Origin: Rhododendron vialii | Lineage: Eukaryota > Streptophyta > Magnoliopsida > Ericales > Ericaceae | Assembly: GCF_030253575.1 (NCBI RefSeq) | Contig: NC_080567.1 | Coordinates: forward strand, 21,167,001-21,231,000 | DNA: 64,000 nucleotides | Direction: 5' to 3' | Part shown: piece after piece, positions 1-11,247 of the stretch | Layout: each line of letters starts with the position of its first letter | Position numbering within the stretch: position 1 is the stretch's first letter | Program-made: the position numbers and the translations under genes | Notes under the pieces: model-generated | The model's database searches: none | Seen by the model: only the letters and a program-made list of their open reading frames with translations | Told to the model about the DNA's origin: nothing

Positions 1-1262
1 GAATTGGTTTCATGTATCCTAACATTTTTGTTTGGGTGTTTATTGAATTTATATAGAAATGAGTGGTTATTAGGCTACGGGAACAATAAAAATTGGAGTA
101 GGAGACGGCTTGTCTCTAGCTATTTTTGACTTCATTTCAGTTCCGCTTTCATGGTCGGATCATTTCTGTTGTAGAACTCGTAGAGTAGAACAATCATGTT
201 AAAGATAATATTGATTTGGTATAAATCGATAGCTCATCAAAGTACATGTATTTCGTAAAAATTGTGTTCTTGAAGTTGAAATCCATTGTGTCCAACTCAA
301 TTTTTTTTCAAAATAGCTATACTCCAATCAGGTATTGATCATTATATGATCAACAAGAATTTTTACATGATTGTTCTGCTCGATGAGTTCTATAACATGA
401 ACGAGTCCGATCATAAAAGCAAAACCGAATGAAGTCAGAAACGGCTGGACTGCATGGCTTTCAATAAAACCAAAGACAATCCGTCATCACAAATTTAGTT
501 CATCAGAATTTGAAGCATTAGTGCTTGCAAATTTTGAAGTAACTGTCCCAAATTGTGTGAAAACTGGCAACCCTCAATTCTGAAATCCTGGTGTGAAGAC
601 TTGGAAAGCCAGACCTCTCGCTTAATTATTGGGTTCGATAGAATGTGATAATCATCTTTCTTAACTATTGGTTTCATTGTTATCAATTAATAATAACAAG
701 AAGGTATCCATATCCCACAGCTATTATGATAGGAGAAAAAAAGTCTATTGCATACAAAAGAGAGCATCGAAAACCCGGTAATATGAATGATAATACCAAA
801 ACTATTTTTGTTCGTGCCAAAATTATGGTGCACAAAAGATTTGTACCATGTGCAATGTATAAGACTTTTAGACGCTAAAGTTTTTGCACCAACAAAAACA
901 GTTTTGGCATTATCATTACCCTAAAACAAAGGATCGATACACCAGAGAACATTGATAAGGCAAGACCATATCGAAAATGGACATGCGAAGCATAAATGCA
1001 ACAGTGCTTTCACTACCGACATTTGTTCTTTTCAAAAAAACCGACCGATAACCGACCATGTGATCTCTCTAGCTACCATGCAATAAGCATTTCCGATTTA
1101 ATTATTTGGTGGACGGGTGTTGGAAACGTGGAACCACACACACAAAACCTAAACATCATAAACGAAAGTGATCTGCGGGACCTCCTCGCATGCATCTCTC
1201 TCAAACGGGTCTCTCTCTCAGTTGGGGGACCCGAGTTCAACACGAGAATAAAGAATTCCATC
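1..1262. repeat. Direct segmental duplication, copy A (partner 4855-6345)
   Basis: This stretch matches 4855-6345 in the same orientation almost throughout: the opening GGTTTCATGTATCCTAACA block, the ATGAGTGGTTATTAGGCTA block, and the CACACACAAAACCTAAACA block near 1140 all recur. Copy A is cut by the left window edge. It holds no convincing gene; its open frames are short and unrelated to any family I recognise. It lacks the hAT-type insertion found in copy B (5760-6122). At the matching point near 990 it reads GAAGCATAAATGC, so it records the unoccupied site. Copy A ends just upstream of the DUF688 gene, so part of that gene's 5' flank is duplicated without the gene. Confidence 0.85.
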
Positions 1263-1291
1263 AAATTTGGATCAATCATAATTCGTATGAG

Positions 1292-1456
1292 AATAAATTT
1301 TTTACACCGCCGGTGTAAACATTTATTTTTTCAAAATCAATTGCATTGCAACACGTGTCAAAACGGTGGTCCCAATTAATAAAACATGGCGGCGTAGAGC
1401 ATTGCAATTGATTTAGAAAAAACAAATGTTTACACCGGCGGTGTAAAAAATTTATT
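1292..1456. mobile_element. Short palindromic MITE
   Basis: The two ends are exact reverse complements over 29 bases (1292-1320 and 1428-1456), and the similarity continues with few mismatches to arms of about 60 bases. The terminal motif TTTACACCGCCGGTGTAAA is itself almost a palindrome. The element sits between the duplicated segment and the DUF688 gene. Superfamily is unclear because no clean target duplication can be separated from the AT-rich ends. Confidence 0.75.
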
Positions 1457-1540
1457 ATCAATTGTGACAACACACTTTATATGCCTACGAATTCACCACT
1501 TATAACGCTTAAGCCAAGAGAATGTTAATAGTCATACAAA

Positions 1541-1560
1541 TACTCTCTCTCTCTCTCCCA
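1541..1560 (+). promoter_or_regulatory. CT-repeat leader next to the DUF688 start
   Basis: A CTCTCTC run ends about 12 bases before the ATG at 1572. Pyrimidine-rich CT runs are common in plant core promoters and 5' leaders, and this one supports the chosen start. A weak TATA-like TTATAA lies near 1500. Confidence 0.4.
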
Positions 1561-1571
1561 CATTAGTTAAC

Positions 1572-2093
1572 ATGGCTTCCCCTGCAGCCTTCAATGTCCG
1601 TGGCAAAATTTCCCCAACTGATGAATCAGCTCCCACCTCCCTATTTCCGATGCCAATCCGGCCATCCTCTCGCCGGGCTCGCTCTCTCTCGGGCGACGAT
1701 ACTCCCTTATTTGCGCCTAGCACCCCTCTTCGTTTCTCAGGAATTCCCTTTTCTTGGGAAAGTCTCCCGGGAATTCCCAAGAAACAGGTTCCCAAGAAGA
1801 AGGATTATTTCCCGTCATTACCATTGCCGCCTGTACGCACTCCAAAAAATTCCCCCATGAAATCCAATTTACTACAAAGAAACTCCGAGAAGGATCCGTT
1901 TTTCAAGGCAATGGTTGAGTGTTCCAAGGACGACGTTCGTGACTCAGATTTGTACCCACTCAGTAATATTCTCAAGGGATCAAGGGTAACTCGGACACTA
2001 AGCGGCCGATTTGGATTTATAAGCGAAAAAGCTTCTTGCAAGAGGAGCTGTGCAGTCTCAGAGTCCATCATTTTCATCCCCCGGCCAGGCTGA
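1572..2093 (+). CDS. DUF688-type plant protein of unknown function
   Basis: A 173-residue single-exon protein starting MASPAAFNVRGK. The recognisable part is RFSGIPFSWESLPGIPKK at about residues 54-71, the proline/tryptophan motif (PFxWExxPGxPK) typical of the plant DUF688 family, preceded by a Ser/Arg-rich stretch RPSSRRARSLSGDD. The rest is low-complexity, rich in Ser, Pro and Lys, with a VTRTLSGRFGFISEKASCKRSC segment near the end. No signal peptide or membrane segment is visible, so it is probably cytosolic or nuclear, but the biochemical role of the family is not known to me. The ATG is the first in frame and follows a CT-rich leader. The gene lies between two direct copies of a 1.2-kb segment. 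It reads as intact; annotation as a short DUF688 member is an inference from one motif. Confidence 0.72.
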   Translation: MASPAAFNVRGKISPTDESAPTSLFPMPIRPSSRRARSLSGDDTPLFAPSTPLRFSGIPFSWESLPGIPKKQVPKKKDYFPSLPLPPVRTPKNSPMKSNLLQRNSEKDPFFKAMVECSKDDVRDSDLYPLSNILKGSRVTRTLSGRFGFISEKASCKRSCAVSESIIFIPRPG

Positions 2094-2902
2094 TAACAAG
2101 GCATCGCAAACTCGATCCGGCCGACCAACTCCTATCGGTAAGTGTACGTTCATCTGGACAAATTACGTAGTGCCTATGCATGGGGCACCGCGCATCATGG
2201 CGGTGTATAATCCCATGGTCCCTTTTCCACTACACATTGATATGAGACTCAAGGCTAAGAATGTGAACCTCACACCAATGTGTGGTGAAGAAGATATTTA
2301 TGGCACCACATGGTGGGGGTCCAGGAACACTAAATAATCTCTCGTTTTGGATGTTTCAAATTGTACAAAGCTAGGCTTCCAAATTCGAGCCATGCTCCTT
2401 ACTTTATTTGCACTCTTTTTGGCTAGTTCTATGGTGTGTCAAGACAACTCTGTTCCTCAATTCCATACATGTTTTAACTTTAGAGCACTTCTAGGTGTAC
2501 AAATCCCATGTACACAACTCAACACGGACGTTTTTGTCATCTTCATGTATTGTAGGACCCACTTCTTGTAATGATTTGTATTCGAATCTGTGCACGTTGT
2601 TCAGTTTTTAAGTTTTTTTGTATTAGTGTACGTTACTTATTCACAAGTAGAGGTTAGGCTTCTTGTTTATCTAATCTTCACAAAGGATTTGGGGTAGCTG
2701 CAGTGCTCAAGAGTGCTACTGTTCTCTCGTAATCGAGCGCAACAAGTCAAACATACCATTCACTTTATAGAGCTTTTCGAGCAAAATTATGCTTCAAAAA
2801 GTCAAGTTGACCAGAGTACACTCTTAACCACACGATGTATATATTTTAGCGTATTCTGAAACTAATGCTTTATGTTCAAACAAACGTAACTTGAATATTG
2901 GG
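2094..2902. other. Intergenic, no gene seen
   Basis: AT-rich sequence containing the probable 3' flank of the DUF688 gene. Open frames here are short and show no family motif. I see no repeat structure until the element that begins at 2903. Confidence 0.5.
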
Positions 2903-3301
2903 AGGGAGGGGGGTTGCTGTCCCCAAGGGGACAGCAGCGGGCTGCTGCACCTCGTTTTGGGGCCCACTTCGGTCTCGCTCCGATAATCTGAATCGTTCAC
3001 TTTGTAGAGCTCGTCGAGTAGAACAACTATGCAAAAAATCAGCTTAACTAGATATCATTAAGTACCTGATCAGAACTTTTTTATCTTAAAAAGAATGCAT
3101 CCGAAACACTGGATTAAATCCACTCTAACCCATGGACTGAGAGTTATATGGTCTCCGATTAAGTACTTAATGATATCCAATTAAATTGATTTTTTGCATA
3201 GTTGTTCTACTCGACGAGCTCTACAAAGTGAACGATTCAGATTATCGGAGCGAGACCGGGGTGGGTCCCAAAATTGGGACAGCAGCCCCCCCCCCCCCCC
3301 C
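2903..3301. mobile_element. Long-TIR MITE, Mutator-like
   Basis: Arms of more than 100 bases are inverted copies. Left: TTGCTGTCCCC, then a block with GATAATCTGAATCGTTCAC, TAGAGCTCGTCGAGTAGAAC and ATCATTAAGTAC. Right: the same blocks reversed, ending GGGACAGCAG plus a C-run. The element is flanked by TGAATATTGGG on both sides (2892-2902 and 3302-3312), a duplication of 9-11 bases whose exact length is blurred by the G-run. Long arms and a 9-11 bp duplication fit a non-autonomous Mutator-type element. The C homopolymer at 3286-3301 forms its right tip. Confidence 0.8.
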
Positions 3302-3608
3302 TGAATATTGGGTTACCAAAAACTTGGATTTTTTACAAGATTGATCTAACCGATGAGTTATGCAATGAACGTACACACTGTTTTTTCAGTACGAAACGGA
3401 TCCCGTTTAGACAGCACTCTAGCTAGTCCAAGGCACAACTCCTACAGGAGTCCCTTCGCAAACTCTGCGCTGAGGAAAGCCCTTTTGCACTAGGTGAGCC
3501 TTGGCGCAACAGGGAGTTTGCTGCATTTTCATTTGTACAGTCACAGGTTCACTAATCAAAAACAGCCAATTTCCAGGGTGGCAGGGCTGTGTACATTCCA
3601 ACCACAAA

Positions 3609-3805
3609 GTTGGCCAAGTGGTGGGACATAGGTTTGCTCGCTCCTAAAGTTTGAGTGTTCGAAATCTCTCAGGTGCTATCAATTCTTTTGAGGCTAGTTC
3701 ATACACAGCTTTACTCTGACTTTCATTGAGACCTCCACAAGTGGTCGGTAGGATTGGTCCTCCAGAATTAGTCGAGTTGCGTAAACTGGCACAGATGCCT
3801 GAGTT
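3609..3805 (+). mobile_element. tRNA-derived SINE (Au-like)
   Basis: An A-box-like TGGCCAAGTGG lies near 3612 and a B-box-like GTTCGAAATC near 3658. The spacing and order match an RNA polymerase III internal promoter. The 3' part has AGAATTAGTCGAGTTGCGTAAACTGGC, close to the plant Au-SINE tail (ATTAGTCGAGGTGCGCGCAAGCTGGC) as I remember it. The copy is diverged and unlikely to be active. Confidence 0.65.
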
Positions 3806-3829
3806 ATTTATTTAGTAGTTATTTCCTCA

Positions 3830-4020
3830 ATCCCAAGGTATTATCACAGTGATCAACGTCTAAAACTTAAGTGTGTTCTTCCTCCTATGTTCGAAACCTC
3901 CTATGTACGTTGCTACCAAATCTTATGGAACCAGTTCATACATTAATTGCATCCCGCTGGTAGACAGTGAGATTGGTCCCGTAAGAATTACTTGAGGTGC
4001 ATGTCAACTAACCCGACACC
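3830..4020 (+). mobile_element. Second diverged SINE copy
   Basis: A B-box-like GTTCGAAACC near 3890, and a tail AAGAATTACTTGAGGTGCATG near 3984 that resembles the same Au-type tail. It follows the first SINE directly in the same orientation. The head is badly eroded. Confidence 0.5.
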
Positions 4021-4101
4021 ACGACTCTAGGGTTGTGCAAATCGTGTTGTGTCAAGTCGGGTTTCATGTTGTATAACCCTCGACACTAATCTAAACGTGT
4101 T

Positions 4102-4322
4102 GAGAGTGCTGACCCTGACGGCCTACCATAAACCGTGTTTATCCGAACAAGACACGATGAACACGATTAAACAAAAAACTCTTTTTACTTTCAATAACGT
4201 ACCCTCAACATTAGCCTAATCTGTTTAGCTAAATGTGTCGAGAGTGCTGACCTTGACGGACTACTATAAATCGTGTTTACCCAAACACGATTACAAAAAA
4301 AAACTCTCTTTACTTTCAATAA
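4102..4322. repeat. Two-copy tandem repeat, period about 138
   Basis: GAGAGTGCTGACC with the following 80 bases (a CTACTATAAA/CTACCATAAA and CGTGTTTA block ending ACTTTCAATA) occurs at 4102 and again at 4240. Function unknown. Confidence 0.65.
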
Positions 4323-5390
4323 GCTGTTGACACCTACTAGAACTCTGGATTCCACAATGAATGCTTTTTGATAGCCGTATGATATAGGAGTATATGTTTT
4401 GGTCAACTGGGTAATTGGCTTTTGTAAAGATTCATAATTAAAGTCAATAAAAAGAGCGTGAATTGCAAAAAAGAGGAGTGTGACAATCACTTCTCATAAA
4501 CAAATAAGAGTAATGTTATATAGGGTGCATTCTTGTAAACTTTTTGGTAATTTTTTTTTACTTTCCGTAATTATTTGCTGAGTTTTTTCATCGTAATTTT
4601 TGAGATGAATCATTTGTTTCGACAAAAAGAACGAGAACAATGTCACGATTGAAATAAATGTGTGGCTGTGTTATCGATGTACATGCATACTTAACTCACC
4701 GACACAATAGTCCAGCTTGATTGGTACATCACACCAATTTGCAATTAATTATCCAAGGTAACAACGTTAGATTGGAGAAGTAAAATACATAAAAACCAGT
4801 CTTGTACTGTGAATCTGGATAATTCTTTTTTTTTTTTCTTGGACAATTTCTTGAACTGGTTTCATGTATCCTAACACTTTTGTATGGGTGTTTATCGAAT
4901 TTATATATAAATGAGTGGTTATTAGGCTATGGGAACAATAAAATTGGAGTAGGAGACGACTTGTCTCTTAGCTGTTTTCGACTTCATTTCAGTTCTGCTT
5001 TAATGATCGGAATCATTCCTATTGTAGAACTCATACAACAGGACAATCATGTTAAAAATAATATTGATCGGGTCAATCGATACAACTTCGAAGTACATTT
5101 ATTTTGTAAAAATTGTGTTCTTGAAGTTGAAATCCATTGTGTCCAACTCATTTTTTTTTCTTTTCAAAATAGCTATAGTACTCCAATCAGGTATTGATCG
5201 TTATATGAGTTCTATAACATGAATGAGTCCAATCGTGAAAGCAGATCTGAGTGAAGTCAGAAACGGTTGGAGTGCATGGCTTACAGTAAAACCGGAGACA
5301 ATCCGTCACAACGAATTTAGTTCATCGGAATTTGAAGCATAAGTGCTTGAAAATTTTAAAGTAGTTGATCCAAATTGTGTGAAAAGTGAC

Positions 5391-5510
5391 AACCCCCAAT
5401 TCTGAAATCCTTGTGTGAAGACTTGGGAAGCCAAACATCTCGCTTAGTTAACAACCCCCAATTCTGAAATCCTTGTGTGAAGATTTGGGAAGCCAAACCT
5501 CTCGCTTAGT
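5391..5510. repeat. 60-bp tandem duplication
   Basis: AACCCCCAATTCTGAAATCC with the next 40 bases, ending CTCGCTTAGTTA, occurs twice in a row. The matching place in copy A (about 560-630) has it once, so the duplication happened after the segmental duplication. Confidence 0.8.
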
Positions 5511-5759
5511 TATTGGGTTCGATAGAATGTGATAATCATCTTCTTTTTTTTAAACTGTTGGTTTCATTGTTATCAATGAAACAAGAAGGTATCCATATCC
5601 CACAGCTATTACAATAGGAGAAAAAAAATTTATTGCATACAAAAGAGAGCATCAAAAACCCGGCAATATCGAAAAGAAGACGACGATAAAACAAAGGATA
5701 CACCAGAGAACATTGATAAGGCAAGACAATATCGAAATGCACATGCAAATTAGCATAGA

Positions 5760-6122
5760 CAGTGTCGGCTCATATATTTTGGAGGCCCGAAGCAAATTTT
5801 GTATATCTCACCCTTTACATATTCATCATTTCTTTAAAAAATGATAAAAGTATAAAAAATAAACTAAAAGAATATAATTATGACAATATAAATGTAAAAA
5901 AGATATGCTTGTAATTATGGAGATGCATGGGAGTCGAACCACACACTCACAATAGCATGACAGTATTATGTGACCACTAAACCAAGTATTTAGTTTGTGT
6001 TTTTATTTAAAAATATTCTAATATTAATACATAAGTTACATTGCAATGGGGCCTCAATTTTGGACCAAAATTCGGGGGCCGGAAGCGGTTGCTTCCCTTG
6101 CCTATCCTATAAGCCGGCCCTG
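5760..6122. mobile_element. hAT-type non-autonomous element, 363 bp
   Basis: Flanked by the 8-bp duplication AGCATAGA (5752-5759 and 6123-6130). The left tip is CAGTGTCGGCTCATA and the reversed right tip CAGGGCCGGCTTATA, imperfect inverted ends starting with CAG as in many hAT elements. The sister segment at about 985-1000 reads AAGCATAAATGCAAC with no insertion. No transposase is encoded. Confidence 0.85.
5925..5992 (-). other. tRNA-like pol III promoter motifs inside the hAT element
   Basis: On the minus strand, TGGTTTAGTGGTCA (A-box-like) is followed about 35 bases later by GGTTCGACTCC, a perfect B-box. The order and spacing are those of a tRNA gene or SINE head. The T-stem and acceptor stem do not pair well, so I do not call a functional tRNA. 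It is most likely a captured tRNA-derived fragment. Confidence 0.5.
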
Positions 6123-6345
6123 AGCATAGATGAACAGTTGCAATAGTGCTTTCACTAGCGACGAATTTTTCCACAGATACCGCTGGATCACCGACCAAGT
6201 GACCTCCATTTTCCGATTTAATTATTTGGTGGGACGGGTGTTGGGAACGTAGAACCACACACACAAAACCTAAACACCACAAACGAAAGTGATCTGCGGT
6301 ACCTCGCATCTCTCTCAAATGGGTCTCTCTCAATTGGGGACCCGA

Positions 6346-6897
6346 GAATAGAGAACATTAATCACATAAAAAATTATGTTGATTGGATGCAATTTTATAC
6401 TATGTCTCTCTCAATTGGGAGACCCGAGTTCAACAGAAGAGCTAGAATAGAGAACATTGATCACATGAAAAATTATGTTGATCGATCGGATGCAATTTTA
6501 TACGATTTCGAAAAACATTTAATTAGCACATCTGTAACGTGGGAGTGAAATGAAACCCATGAGAGGTGGAGGGTTTTTTCTTATTAGAATGCAATCTATT
6601 ACTACAATAAAAAATAGATTTGTCTGTGTGACCATCCTAATTTATTTGTTCACTTTTCGTCTCAATATATTCATCGATTTCGAGAATTTCTTAAAATGTC
6701 AAGATTAAATGCATTTCAAAATCGTATCAAACGCTATCCCATCAACCTGATTTTTGGCGTGACTGATAATAAATTCTAAAATAATAAACGGATCAAATTA
6801 TCGAAGTGGGTCCAAAAGGTACGCATGTCCCACTTTATACCCATCTTTAACTGATCATACCCATCGAAACGGAATACTTTGAGGAAATCAAAAGGTG
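6346..6897. other. Intergenic, no gene seen
   Basis: Holds the two-copy CTCTCTCAATTGGG...GATGCAATTTTATAC repeat (about 6318-6520) and otherwise featureless AT-rich DNA. Confidence 0.5.
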
Positions 6898-8201
6898 CTA
6901 TACTCCTATATTTGAAATAATAAAAATTGGAAGACATCTCGAAATAAAAAGATGGACAAACAATTTGTCACTGTTTTTTTGTATTAATCAAACAAGTGTA
7001 ACTGAATTTTATAATGAATGGGTGATAGATGCATCATTTAATATTGAATAGAGCAATCAAAATTAAGTTCATGAATGTCCATAGAAGAAGCCACAACCAC
7101 AAGCAAAATTGAGTTGACAGAGACAAAAAGAGACAGATAAATAGTGACTCCTTAATCCATGACACAAACCTAACCTATGACACAAGGTGTTACCTGAAAA
7201 AATGCTATGGTGCAAGTTTTATAACTATCTGAAACATGTGTAAAATGTTCTCTCCTCAAATAACAAGGCCAGATAGCAAGACTTTTTTTTTTTTTTTGCT
7301 TGTTTCCTCCCTTGAGAGATACTAGAAGTTGGGCAGACGCTATGTGCGCGCGTGTGAATGTTGGGATGTGGGAAAGGGTTTGGGGTAATTTTACCATTTT
7401 GTCCCTGTTAGTATTAACAGCACATCAAAAGAAAAGTAGTTGTAAAAACTTCATTTTTTTAGGGACAATTGAAAATTTTACTTTTGTGACGGAGCTTCAA
7501 AAGTTGTCACACCGAAAAGGATTTCTCCCTTTCTATATTATGCTAGAGACGGGACACAGACTCCGTGTGTGCATGTGTGAATACATGAGTTATGTAAGAG
7601 GGGGAATTGGTAGTTGGGCGTAACGCGGGGTATGATTGATAGTTGGGCGTAACTTAGGGTATGAAAGTCACTACAAGAAAAGTGGGCGCCACACAAGCAC
7701 CATGTGGCGGCCACGTGGGTGACACGTGGCGGCCATGTGGCATTTTGTATTATATGGTATAGTTTTTCTCAGCATTTGTACAAATGCCGCAAATGAGTCC
7801 AACTATTCCCGGCATTTATTGAGACCTTTCCCGGCATTTGTACTTTTACCGACACACTCCTAGACGGCATTTGTAATAAATGCCGGTAATACCAAACAAA
7901 TGCCGGTAATACTCTTTACCGGCATTTTTTAAACTTTTAGCGGCATTTATGAAATGCCGGGAAAAGCAAAATTTCTTGTAGTGAGTTAGAGTGAGAGTGA
8001 TTTTACATTTATCACCGTTTTTGTTGTGGTTAAAGAGTAATAGAACTTTTTTTGCGATGTAATTCTGAAAATCACTTTTGTGATACAGCTTAACTAAAGT
8101 GCTCTTGCACAAGTGGTAACCCATTTATAATTAGAATAGATTAGAATTGCAACAGAGAGTCATGCCATTGAGTTCAAATATTTTCTCTTCTTTTCCTTCG
8201 C
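6898..8201. repeat. Tandem duplication unit 1 (about 1 kb plus insertion)
   Basis: Matches 8202-9187 in the same orientation end to end: TATACTCCTATAT, AGATGGACAAACAATTTGTC, CATGAATGTCCATAGAAGAA, the TAGTTGGGCGTAACGCGGGG block and CATGCCATTGAGTTCAAATA all recur in order. Unit 1 is longer only because a CACTA-type element sits in it. No convincing coding sequence. Confidence 0.9.
7669..7983. mobile_element. CACTA-type MITE, 315 bp
   Basis: Starts CACTACAAGAAA and ends TTTCTTGTAGTG, perfect 12-bp inverted ends of the CACTA (En/Spm) class, flanked by the 3-bp duplication AGT (7666-7668 and 7984-7986). The interior has repeated CCGGCATTT / AAATGCCGG motifs in both orientations, typical subterminal repeats. 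The second tandem unit has the unoccupied site GACAGTTAGAG at about 8950, which proves the borders. No transposase. Confidence 0.95.
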
Positions 8202-9187
8202 CTATACTCCTATATATATTGAAATAATAACAATTGCAGACATCTCGAAATAAATAGATGGACAAACAATTTGTCACTTTTTTTTTTTTGGTATCAGTCA
8301 AACAAGTGTAACTGAATTTTATAATGAATGGGTGGCCGGTGGTAGATGCATCATTTAATTAATATTGAATAGAGCTATCTAAATTAAGTTCATGAGTGTC
8401 CATAGAAGAAGCCACAACCACAAGCAAAATTGAGTTGACAGAGACAAAGAGAGACAGATAAATAGTGACTCCTTAATCCATGACACAAACCTAACCTATG
8501 ACACAAGGTGTTACCGACAAAATGCCATGGTGCAAGTTTTAATGCAAAATGTTCTCTTCTCAATTAACAAGGATAGCAAGACTTTTTGGCTTGTTTCCTC
8601 TCTTGAGAGACACTAGATGCTGGGCACACATTATGTGCATGCATGTGCATGTGAATGTTGGGATGTGCATTTTGTCCCTATCAGTATTAATGGCACATAG
8701 AAAGAAAAGTAGTTGTAAGAACTTCATTTTTTTTAGGGACAATTGAAAGTTTTACTTTTGTGACAGAGCTTCAAAAGTTGTTTGAAACAAAAAGGATTTC
8801 TCCCTTTCTATATTATACTAGAGGTTGGGCTCAGACTCAGTGTGTGTGCATGTGTGAATACATGAGTTGTGTAAGTGGGGGAATTGGTAGTTGGGCGTAA
8901 CGCGGGGACTAATTGATAGTTGGGCGTAAGCCGCGTAATGTAGGGTATGACAGTTAGAGTGAGAGTGATTTTACATTTATCACCGTTTTTGTTGTGGTTA
9001 AAGAGCAGTAGAACTTTTTTTCCGGGGTAATTCTGAAAATCACTTTTGTGATACAGCTTAACAAAAGTGTTCTTGCGCAAGTGGTAACCCATTTATAATT
9101 AGAATAGATTAGAATTGCAACAGGGAGTCATGCCATTGAGTTCAAATATTTTCTTTTCCTTGGCCAAAACTCACTTTCCTTCGCCTA
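8202..9187. repeat. Tandem duplication unit 2
   Basis: Second unit of the tandem pair, without the CACTA insertion. Divergence from unit 1 is modest: small indels and a few substitutions. No gene recognised. Confidence 0.9.
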
Positions 9188-9322
9188 TCATTCATATGTA
9201 TCGGCTTGGCTTCATCTCGAACCGAGGAGGCTGGCAGGCGCGTGCATGTAGGAAGGCTGACCGCTACGTAAGTATGAAATGTTAGTCCATTCAACAGTAG
9301 GTGCTGGAAGGGATAGATCCAA

Positions 9323-9592
9323 GGGCGGATCGAGGGACGTGATATCAAGTAGAATCACTTGACTCCGACTAAATTGGGAAATTTTCTTAGAATATGTATA
9401 TATAACTGTTAATGGAGCATTTGACTCCACAGATAATAAGAAGAGGCAAAGACCCCATTAAGACCATACTATCTTACCTTTCTCCTCATGACGGAAAGTG
9501 TGTCGTTTCAAGTAGTTAACTCCACTCTCCGTAAAAGGTATAAATCCTTGTTTCTATTCACGGTTTCAAGTCCGTAAATCCTGATTCCGCCC
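9323..9592. mobile_element. Possible small TIR element
   Basis: The left tip GGGCGGATCGAGG and reversed right tip GGGGCGGAATCAGG form an imperfect inverted pair about 270 bases apart. Target duplication is not clear, so this is tentative. Confidence 0.3.
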
Positions 9593-11247
9593 CGAATAGA
9601 TCAACCTATGGTCGATAGGTGTGTATAAACGTTTAAATTTAATGTCCATAAACCAAGACTCTGCCTGGAATAGTTCAACCTATGATCGACAGAGGTATAA
9701 ACATGAAAGCATCTTTTTTGATCCTGTGCCTCGTCTAATTCAGGTTATTTTGATCCCAAAATCCAAAAGTTATCTTTTTATTACCTTTGTTTAGGGAAGA
9801 TGTCTACATTGATACAATGTTTGGTTGCATTGTTAAATAAAAGCAGCAAATATATTTGAACCAACTTTTTTTACCAAAGTGGGTGAACTCTCTTTGTTAG
9901 CTGATGGTTCCACTTGCTTAACACATACTCCAACTAACGTGTCTAACCTTGCGTCCTAAGCTTAAATTAACCCCTATGAAAATCCAAGTTCAAACAATTA
10001 ATAATTGTAATGTTCAAGAACTCAAAGTTGCTTGTAAGACATTACCATACCAAAATATATATGTTATGAAAGTGATGCATACCTTTAGGAAAATGCTTTC
10101 AGACAGAGATGTCCGGAACTCACGTGCATCGAGTGGAAACCATGTTCATCACAAGATTTCAGAAAAATCTCATGAAACTGGTGGCATTTTTATAATCCTT
10201 TGAGAGGACGAGGCGACAACTAGATTTGGCTTGATTGGGAAGCTAGCGAATCAAGTTACTCTTCTAAAATTAAAGCTTGATAGACCATTAACCAATAGAG
10301 AGTTTGCTCCTCCCTGGAAAACTAATGCCGGCCAGCACGTTCTTCACATCACCATCATGTACCATTTCATACCCTGAAAATAGGGAATTCATTCAGTGTT
10401 TCTGGGTTTATTCTACATTCTTTTTCAGCTAGACATTTGTGTTTCTTGGAAAATAGAGTTGCTTAGGCCTTTTGGTTGAAACCCCCAGAAGAAGAAGAAA
10501 TAAACACAGAAGCCGGATAATTGACGTAACAAGAGAACAAATTCTCTCTCATTAGAGTTATTTCATAAGATTGGAATGTGTTCTCCCAAGAATTAGTACG
10601 TTTTTCAAGCCATTTTCTGTTTTTCCAAAATGCATGATGTTAGTTTGATCAAGACCCGAATGTGGGTATTGGCACCTAATTAAGTACGTATCCGAAATTA
10701 CCTGGTTCTTTTCAGATCTTACTGAAGGATTCAGAAAGAGTAAACCGAAACAACAAAATATAGGGGGTATGCTGTTGGAAATTTTATCAAAAGGAAAAAA
10801 TTGCTTAAAAGAGTACACCAAGGTACCAATAACATCTACAGAGTCTAAGTCTGTCTCGATTCAACGTGTTATATGCATTGTTTCATTTGTCGTAGTGGAG
10901 TATAGTATAAATATTTCGTCGGTTTAGATGCAGGCGAAGGACTTAAAGGAGGTAGATATCGTACTGTTTATGATGTGTATCCGCGGGAGGACACTGCATG
11001 GGTGGATGAGAGATTTTAGCGGATAGAGGCTCGCTATGCAAGAATCGCTTGCTGCATTGTAAGGGAAGGTGACCGCTCTAGCCGCTGGAACTCGGCCTAA
11101 CCACACCGTTGTCTAAATTGACATCCTGGGGAGGAGGAAAAGAATGACGATGTCAAGGAAGAGAATGGTTGCCTGTTTGCTGTGAATATGACAAAGGAGG
11201 GAGGACCCGGCCCATTGCGAGCAGATTCGATGGGAGCGAGTCATGTC
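9593..11247. other. Intergenic, no gene recognised
   Basis: The open frames at 9949-10203 (+) and 10558-10821 (-) have no recognisable domain, and their codon use looks unselected. I see no repeat structure beyond two similar CCTATGATCGA-type phrases near 9605 and 9680. Confidence 0.45.

Larger units (their letters stand above)
4855..6345. repeat. Direct segmental duplication, copy B
   Basis: Collinear with 1-1262 in the same orientation but longer, because it carries a 363-bp hAT-type insertion at 5760-6122 and a local 60-bp duplication at about 5391-5510. The copies are separated by about 3.6 kb holding the DUF688 gene. No DUF688 copy follows copy B; after 6345 the sequence runs into a local two-copy repeat of about 100 bases (6318-6520) and then unrelated DNA. 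Confidence 0.85.

Noticed and set aside
996..1379. 127-codon frame on the plus strand
   Set aside because: It crosses from the duplicated segment into the palindromic MITE, and has no recognisable domain; the matching frame in copy B is broken.
5925..5992. tRNA gene on the minus strand
   Set aside because: A- and B-boxes are good but the stems do not pair properly, and the sequence lies inside a transposon.
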